Part shown: piece after piece, positions 58,317 through 64,000 of the stretch
Layout: each line of letters begins with the position of its first letter
Numbering within the stretch: position 1 is the stretch's first letter
Origin: Nectonema munidae
Taxonomy: Eukaryota; Nematomorpha; Nectonematoida; Nectonematidae
Assembly (NCBI GenBank): GCA_030549495.1
Contig: JAUIRK010000077.1
Location: 336,001 to 400,000 of the forward strand
Reading direction: 5' to 3'
DNA: 64,000 nt
Made by a program: the position numbers and the translations under genes
Notes under the pieces: generated by a model
The model's database searches: none
What the model was told of the DNA's origin: nothing
Seen by the model: the letters and a program-made list of their open reading frames with translations, nothing else

Positions 58317-59043
58317 GCTGCTACTGTAATATGTGATCATTGTCGTATTTACTGTAATATGTGATTTGCATCAAAATATTTACTGTAATATGTGATATAC
58401 AATTTAAAATTTGAACTACAATACTATAAAAGAAAAAAAAAGAAAAAAAGTAAATTGATTGTTTTATCATAATAAAAGCATACCGATAAATTTGAAAAGT
58501 AGACGCTCATAAACGGTAAACATGAAAAATATGAGTAAGAAGCGATATAAACAAATTTTGAAAATTTGAACGATATATTTTACTGCAAAAAAGTCTAGAT
58601 GGGACTGAAATGTTGACATCGGTACACCTGTCATCTTCCTAAGTAAAACAATTTTACTATCTAACCATGATCTTTCAATGTTTTGGGTGTGAGTACCATC
58701 TCGAGGATTAGTTTTTGATGGTTTACTGTGCAATGAATAAAATATTGAAAAAGTTTGGAGCAAGCTGGCCACTCATCTGGATGTATGACAGAACCGACTT
58801 GCACTTCTCGTAATATAATTGGCTCTAGTGTGGCCCTATCTCTTTTTGAGACATAAAAATGCCTGCAATCTAAACCATTTTTAAGCCAAAAACCCAGGGA
58901 CCATATATTCTTCGTCCTTGATTTCGATCACATGTTACAGTAGAATCTTGTCGTGTAGATCACATGTTACAGTAGAATCTTGTCGTGTAGATCACATGTT
59001 ACAGTAGAATCTTCTTGTGTAGATCACATGTTACAGTAGCAAC
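58317..59043. mobile_element. Merlin-family DNA transposon remnant with repeated subterminal motifs, 727 bp
   Basis: The 22-bp inverted ends GCTGCTACTGTAATATGTGA.. and the mirror GTTGCTACTGTAACATGTGA.. differ at two positions. Inside the left end TACTGTAATATGTGAT occurs three times (58321, 58350, 58381). Inside the right end GATCACATGTTACAGTA occurs four times at about 32-bp spacing (58930-59038). The interior encodes an IS1016/ISXO2-type transposase fragment on the minus strand. The target duplication is not recognisable. Confidence 0.75.
58467..58940 (-). pseudogene. Merlin (ISXO2-like) transposase C-terminal part
   Basis: Minus strand: EYMVPGF, NGLDCRHFYVSKRDRATL, EPIILREVQVGSVIHPDEWP (relatives read GS-x-IHSDEW, with a catalytic Asp), HCTVNH, then after a frame change NPRDGTHTQNIERSWLDSK. 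G-x-HTQNIE-x-x-W carries the last catalytic acidic residue. The remainder (MTGVPMSTFQSHLDFFAVKY) matches the family's final helix. At least one shift and several stops; the N-terminal part is missing. Confidence 0.75.
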
Positions 59044-59079
59044 TTAAACTTTTTTTTGTTTATTTTGTTTCTCATGTAA

Positions 59080-59250
59080 AAGAAGAAGAAGAAGAAGAAA
59101 TTTATTCAAGTAAACACAAAAAAAATAAGATAAATGAATGAGAAAATAAAAATAGCAATAGCAATTGCAATAACTTGAAATTTCACTTGGGATGTGGAAG
59201 ACATAAATGTTGATTGCAGCTGTGTCACTATGGGTTATCAAAAGGCATGT
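59080..59250 (-). mobile_element. LINE 3' end with TTC-repeat tail
   Basis: On the minus strand the sequence runs into TTGAATAAATTTCTTCTTCT plus more TTC units, the same architecture as the LINE fragment ending at 53136. No coding part is readable. Possibly the same family. Confidence 0.35.
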
Positions 59251-59689
59251 AAAAGAGGTTAAAAATGAAATTTAAAGAGGTGTTTTTTGAAAGTATGCAT
59301 TTACTATCTTTGCTTTTATTATTATTAATTCCTTTATAAATGGCATTTTACTTTTTTTGGAAAATTATTTGCTTATGTGTTTATCTCCTTATTTGTATAT
59401 GTGTGTAATTGTTTATATAAAAAAGTTTTCATTGCTATTATAAAATTTATTTTCCTATAAAAATATAAACTGTTCATATTGATTGATTTTATAAAAGAAA
59501 ACTTTGCTTTATTTTTTCAATCTAAATCTAATAAATTATTATTAATCCTTAAACTTCTAAAGTCTAAAGTCAGCTAGCTCGCTTCCTCACTGATTATTAT
59601 TATTAATTGTATCGCCCAAGAAACAAACATTTTACAATCTTTCTGATTGGCTTAAAAAATTGCTTCTGCTTACTCCTCATTTTGGTTAA
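59251..59689. other. no recognisable gene
   Basis: AT-rich spacer between LINE pieces; nothing recognised. Confidence 0.4.
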
Positions 59690-61080
59690 TTTTGTATCTT
59701 TTTGACACACATTTTGCGTTCAAACATTTCAACCATCCGATACGTAACTGTTTTCATTTTGGCACAGCGTGCATGCATCCCTTTATCACAGGTTTTGAAT
59801 TTAATACAATTTAGTTTCGCTCTTTTTCCACATACTCCACAAGGATCCACTTTTTTCTGCAGTATTTTTCTTACAGCCTTCAGTTAGCATTTTTGTTTTG
59901 CTAATGTTGTTCACCTTAAAGGCTTTTTTGCTAAAAATAGTTTTCCAACACTTGAATTTAGTTTCAAGTTCGTCCATTTTTCTCAAATCTGAACCAAATC
60001 ACCGCATATAAAAGTTAATACAAATAATTTTTTTCTGTTTCAGATATTACATTCAACGCATTAATAAAATGAACGGAAAAAGTAGAGATTTTGATGCACT
60101 CCTTCTTTAACTTTAAATTCTTCAGTGTCCGCATTACCAACTTAACTGTTGCTTTAACATCTTTATATAACTTCATCAATGTTGGAACTATTTTTTCTAA
60201 TACATTTCTTTTCTACCAAGCTGATACAATAACTTTTCTCAGTACTCTATCAAATGCTTTCTCTATATCAACAAAAGATAAATAATTTTTCTTTTTTTCA
60301 ATGTAGCAATCTTGGAGTATTCTTAAAATAAATAATGCATGTATAATTAGTTCCTTTACTAGGCATAAAACCAAACTGCATTCCATCAATTTTAGCGATA
60401 TTTCTCATTCTTTGTTCCAAAATTCTTTCTACAACTTTCATCATATGTTCTAACAACCTAAAACCTCTGTAAGAATTACATTCCATTACAAAACCTTTTT
60501 TCCTGTAAGTCGGAACAACCGTACTAATACTCCATTCCTCTGGCATGTCACTTTCTTTCAAAATATTTGCTATTTGCAAGATTATGTTTCGTTTTGAGAA
60601 GCAGTGAGATGCCGGCCACTAGCTTTGCTGTTTCCATACTTTCCAAAGCCTTCTTAACCTCTTCTATTACAAAAAGATGTATTGGGACTTGAGTTTTTTC
60701 AGCATCTATAACCCCATTCCATTCATTTCCTTCATTCATCATATATGCTCTCGCCAAAATTCTTTTTGTCTTTCTCTCTGAAACGCTACTTGAATCTTTA
60801 TTTATATCTCTGGAGTTTATAAAATAAAGAAGCACTGTTTCTGTTCATTTGATCCATCATCTTGTTTGTTTCTTCTTTCATTGCTTTTGATATACAGCTG
60901 TTTTTGCAAACTTCTTAGCTTTAATATAACTAGCTTTACTTTCATCACCCAACTCTTTCTTCCATCTTTTGAATCTCTCTTTCTTTTTTCGAGTAGCATC
61001 CTGGACATACTTTTGCCACCACCAAGTTTCATCATGTTGAGGTTTACCTTAACTCACCTTACATACTTCTAACCCACAAA
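59690..61080 (-). mobile_element. RTE-like LINE, reverse transcriptase region and cysteine-rich tail, decayed
   Basis: Minus strand in order: GGGKSMSRMLLEKRKRDSKD (linker after the endonuclease), EWNGVIDAEKTQVPIHLFVI, EEVKKALESMETAKLV, LKESDMPEEWSISTVVPTYR, CNSYRGFRLLEHMMKVVERI, LEQRMRNIAKIDGMQFGFMP, then a motif A remnant (FVDIEKAFDRV, about 60270), TELETKFKCWKTIF and a cysteine-rich end CGVCGKRAKLNCIKFKTCDK. The order is that of RTE-type ORF2. The motif C aspartates and much of the palm are lost and several frame changes occur. The same family is at 17270-17757. Confidence 0.75.
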
Positions 61081-61179
61081 TTTTTTTCATTACTTTGATT
61101 ATATAAACACTTATTCTTTCAGAAAACTTTTTCTTAACCTCGTTCTCTCTTAACTTCCTAATTTTTGTACGCTTGACAT

Positions 61180-61755
61180 GCCAAATCGAGTCCAAACGCC
61201 CGATACGAAAACGCCCGATACGAAAACAGCCGATACAAGAATGTCTGAAACTTGAATCTACAAAAAATATTTAAAAATTTAAGATTTTTCTTGTATCTAC
61301 GCTTTTTTCCAATTATTATCTTATATATTTTTCTAAGAATATGTTAAATTTAACATATCATTGTTTCACATGCATAAAAAACAGATACAAGATTCCTAAT
61401 TTATCAATCTTATCGAATCGAACTACTTCTGAAATTTTGAACCAATCAGAAATTATTTATAATCTTGTTTTCCAAATTAGTCACATCTTTATTGGTAGTT
61501 TAATTGTTTTTCAAACCAAAGAAATAATGTATTTTTGTATGATCACTTTTATCTTTCAATAAAATTGATCAGTATCATTTCGTGTCAAATTGACCGTTTT
61601 GAAAACTGTCCAAATAAAATAAACTTCAAAAAATAGTAACGCCCAAATGTTTTGGTATTGGGCGTTTTGGTTTCTGGCGTTTTGGTTTTCGGGCATTTTG
61701 GTATCGGGCGTTTTGGTTTCGGGCATTTTGGTTTTAGGCGTTTTGACCCGGCACC
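61180..61755. mobile_element. fold-back-like element with tandem-repeat termini
   Basis: The left end has three units of about 16 bp (CCAAACGCCCGATACGAAAA). The right end has about seven inverted units (TTTTGGTATCGGGCG, GGCGTTTTGGTTTCGGGCAT) ending GTTTTGACCCGGCACC. The outermost bases also pair (TGCC ... GGCA). Inverted termini made of short tandem repeats define fold-back elements. The middle is not coding. Confidence 0.65.
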
Positions 61756-62067
61756 ATTTTATTTGCACTAACATAAAATCAATCACAGAAAAGTAACCTT
61801 TCTAGTCTTTTTGAACAAAGTGCTAACAACTTAACAATTTTCTTCCACCCTCGTTTCGTTTCCCAATACCAAAGCCTCCTTGAATTCTCTCAAAACGATT
61901 CACAAATGATCCTACATTTTAGATAAAATCACTGACCACTAAAAAATTTCATTTGTTGTTCTAAGACGTTCTGTTTTATATACCAGGTTTTTGGATGAAT
62001 CGCGTAACGGTAGTGAATTTGTGAAAGGTACTTTCAACTTGTGCAATTAATTTCATTTCTCCGTCCT
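61756..62067. other. no recognisable gene
   Basis: Nothing recognised. If the S28 remnant that follows were part of a live gene, its preceding intron would lie here, but there is no AG acceptor at its edge. Confidence 0.4.
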
Positions 62068-62346
62068 AACAATTTGAATGATCTCTTTGCTTGGCCTTTC
62101 GACTCCTTTGTTTCGCTGGCGATGACCAACTACCCGTACACAGCCAATTTTTTGGCCGAAATGCCTGCATGTCCATTGAACCATTTTGTGCTAATCTAAG
62201 TGCTGGCAACGTTGATTCATCGCTGGAGTTAATTACAAGTGTTGTGCAATCTCTGAATAACATCTACTTCAACTTCACATGAATTCTTGAGTGTAACGAT
62301 GTGAATCCTGATACGTCCTCAAGTAATGATCGCTTGGGAGGAAGAG
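62068..62346 (+). pseudogene. family S28 serine carboxypeptidase remnant (PRCP/DPP7-like), one exon
   Basis: Lysosomal Pro-X carboxypeptidase and DPP7 cleave after proline. The plus strand reads NNLNDLFAWPFDSFVSLAMT, NYPYTANFLAEMPACPLNHF, matching the family segment ...SFVSLAMVDYPY-x-x-NFL-x-P-x-P-A-x-P. One extra T in TTTTGTG (about 62182) shifts the frame to CANLSAGNVDSSLELITSVV, QSLNNIYFNFT, which continues the family pattern (C ... LL-x-x-x-x-x-AL-x-x-YYNYT), then a TGA and a possible ECNDVNPD. The catalytic Ser/Asp/His regions are not included. With a shift, a stop and no splice sites, it is probably a dead duplicate; a sequencing error in one base would not explain the stop. Confidence 0.65.
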
Positions 62347-62794
62347 GGTCGGCATTAGGGTTATGACGGAAAAATTTTTTTCAAAATTTTTGTTAATCTG
62401 ATGTTGCATTTGATGAACTTTTACCCATAATATATTTTTTTAAAGATTATTTCATTATTTGATGAAAAAACCTCCCGCACCTCCCATCACATTACGTTTG
62501 CAAATAGATGTGTCTATACAATACAAGAAATATATAATAAAATTGACGTAGAGAGTAATGAAATGAAATGAAACTTTAAATATAATGTATATGATGTGAT
62601 GTATTCAATGTTAAAATAAAACATCTCGTTTTGTAGTTCAGAGCAATTTTTCCAAATTTTTATAATTTCTTAAGTCAATCAATCTGTGGACAACACCCGT
62701 GTAAATTTTTATTGCATTATAATAAAATTTATTTTTAGACTTTTTTATTCAAGCTGTGAAGCTTAGCTCATTAAATAGTACGCAATATTGAAAA
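62347..62794. other. no recognisable gene
   Basis: AT-rich, nothing recognised. Confidence 0.4.
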
Positions 62795-63940
62795 ATGTCT
62801 TCGCAAACAAAAATGTCAAAATTTACAGCGAAATTGACTGGAAAAAAGTGGGCACAAAATTTGAAATCAAGTAGAAAGCGTCGTCCTTGTATACCAGAGC
62901 TAAAACAAGACATAGGTGAAACATTGTGTAGAATGTCTTTTAACAGGATATAGTTGGAAGATTTTTGGGACTTTGTGAGGAAATGAAAGGACGTCATGAC
63001 CGACTGAAAAAATACCTTTAGAACTGTTGAAGCTTTGGGAGAAGTTGAATTTTCCTGTTCTTTCTAAACAACAAGTCTCTGCAAAAGTAAACAAACTTAT
63101 TACTTCTTTTCAAAAATAAAGAAAGCGACCAATAGTAGAATTTGAAGACAATCTTTCTTCTCTGTTCGATATTACAAAAACAAATAGTGATTGGCTTTGT
63201 AGTCAGGATAAAGAAATGTAAAAAAACAAATTGAATCAAAAGGCGAAGTGGGATATACAACTCTCAAAGTGGCTCCAATGTCTACAATCCATCCCTCAAA
63301 AAGAGTTAAACGTAGATCAATATCTACAATTCAAGCCGTTACTTCGGAATCCAGTGGTAGTGAGGAAGAAAGCAGCAATAGTGAGTACAATTTTAACATT
63401 CTTCCAGAAAACTCCTTTACACGCCACTCAACAGCGTCTGCTGTCAAACTAGTGTCTCAACACTCTCTTTCAACCAGAAAATCTTCAAAAGTACTTAAAA
63501 GTCTAGCTAAAGAAGGATTTAGTGTACCAACACCATCTCAATCCGGTGTCTGGCGTAGAACAATCAACAATGGAAAAAAAATTAGGAACCGCCTCATGGA
63601 ACTGATCTCTGAAGAGTAATTTTGTTTGCACTTCGATGGTAAAAAAAATTGAAAAAAATGAGTACCAAGATGTTTGCCTGACTAATAGCAAAAAAGATTA
63701 CGACTTGGTTGTATTACTTTGAACTTCCTCCATGTCCAGATTTGGAAAATGTATAATTTCCTCGTCATTGAAATCCCTTTTTGTCCAATCACCTGGTCTA
63801 CATGACAAAAAATACCTTCATCTCGTTCTAGTTCAGGGGACCAATGTTATTTTTATCAGAAACATGGCAGTAAGCTCTAAGTTGCCGCCCTGTAAGATTC
63901 TCTATTTTGCCTCCGTCGTCTTCTTCAGCTGAATCCTCAT
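62795..63940 (+). pseudogene. unclassified transposon-like coding region, frameshifted
   Basis: Plus-strand pieces in order: TVELLKLWEKLNFPVLSKQQ (about 63010), VSAKVNKLITSF, FDITKTNSDWLCSQDKEM, then the longest clean frame 63248-63619, GYTTLKVAPMSTIHPSKRVK followed by a Ser/Glu-rich stretch and TRKSSKVLKSLAKEGFSVPT, PSQSGVWRRTINNGKKI. After a shift comes LHFDGKKIEKNEYQDVCLTN (63630). This order matches a multi-copy protein I have seen in several invertebrate genomes, where FDGK may open a nuclease-like domain. I cannot name the family. It probably continues past the window and has at least three breaks, so it is a decayed mobile-element gene rather than a host gene. Confidence 0.5.
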
Positions 63941-64000
63941 CAGTATCAAGATTAAATTCAGGAGGTTCAATATAAATGGAATTAATATTTAAATCTTCGT

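Noticed and set aside
61193-61748. CRISPR-like appearance of the 16-bp repeats
   Set aside because: Repeats are head to tail without spacers and inverted between the two ends; they fit a fold-back element.
62749-63260. Overlapping minus-strand frames of 64-82 codons
   Set aside because: Opposite strand of the damaged transposon-like coding region at 62795-63940.
1-64000. LTR retroelements, Polinton-like elements, CRISPR arrays, rRNA
   Set aside because: No long terminal direct repeats with pol-type genes, capsid-like genes, regularly spaced repeats with unique spacers, or rRNA-like conserved blocks were recognised. The tandem A and B arrays have diverged monomers with no unique spacers.

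Overview
AT-rich, intron-bearing, transposon-packed eukaryotic DNA. Spliced exons, tRNA-derived SINEs and a mix of CR1/L2-, I/Jockey- and RTE-like LINEs with piggyBac, hAT, MULE and Merlin elements point to an invertebrate animal. A small-genome arthropod such as a parasitic copepod would fit the base composition, but that is an inference I cannot test here. I recognised no LTR retrovirus-like element, Polinton, CRISPR array, rRNA or intact tRNA gene.

Layout. 0-5.8 kb: mostly non-coding, with several MITEs, a SINE remnant, and the first coding exon of mannose-1-phosphate guanylyltransferase (minus strand, 2.2-2.4 kb). 5.8-14.0 kb: a four-deep nest, with a TTAA-type MITE holding a MULE with a 9-bp target duplication, which holds a piggyBac element, which holds a CR1-like LINE. 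14.65-56.55 kb: a very large imperfect palindrome. Its outer arms are 14.65-17.2 and 53.99-56.55 kb. Its main arms are 27.96-36.35 and 41.18-52.95 kb, around a 4.8-kb spacer. The left arm also carries a 10.8-kb block (17.2-28.0 kb) built from one repeat element cut up by three LINEs, two of them nested. The right arm instead carries a 1-kb LINE fragment.

The most notable content is a split gene present once in each main arm, head to head. Four exons in each copy have identical lengths and matching phases (242, 172, 188 and 153 nt). They encode about 250 residues of an unrecognised protein with two consecutive two-exon modules, each starting and ending in phase 1. The 5' end is not found. Between arms the introns I compared are almost unchanged (one difference in about 260 nt next to exon 1), exon 3 is identical, yet exon 2 differs at 12 of 57 codons and exon 4 at 6 of 50, nearly all replacements. 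The left copy keeps a GT donor that is GC in the right copy. The right copy keeps two AATAAA signals that are altered in the left.

56.5-64 kb: a C2H2-like fragment, a Merlin transposon remnant with repeated subterminal motifs, an RTE-like LINE, a fold-back element made of 16-bp repeats, a frameshifted exon-like remnant of a family S28 serine carboxypeptidase (PRCP/DPP7 type), and a damaged transposon-like coding region running to the window end.

Two families of about 145-bp tandem repeats (called A and B here) recur in both palindrome arms, the spacer and the left-arm block, and B repeats flank a piggyBac transposase fragment at the palindrome centre. Arm identities quoted are hand comparisons of patches, not computed alignments.
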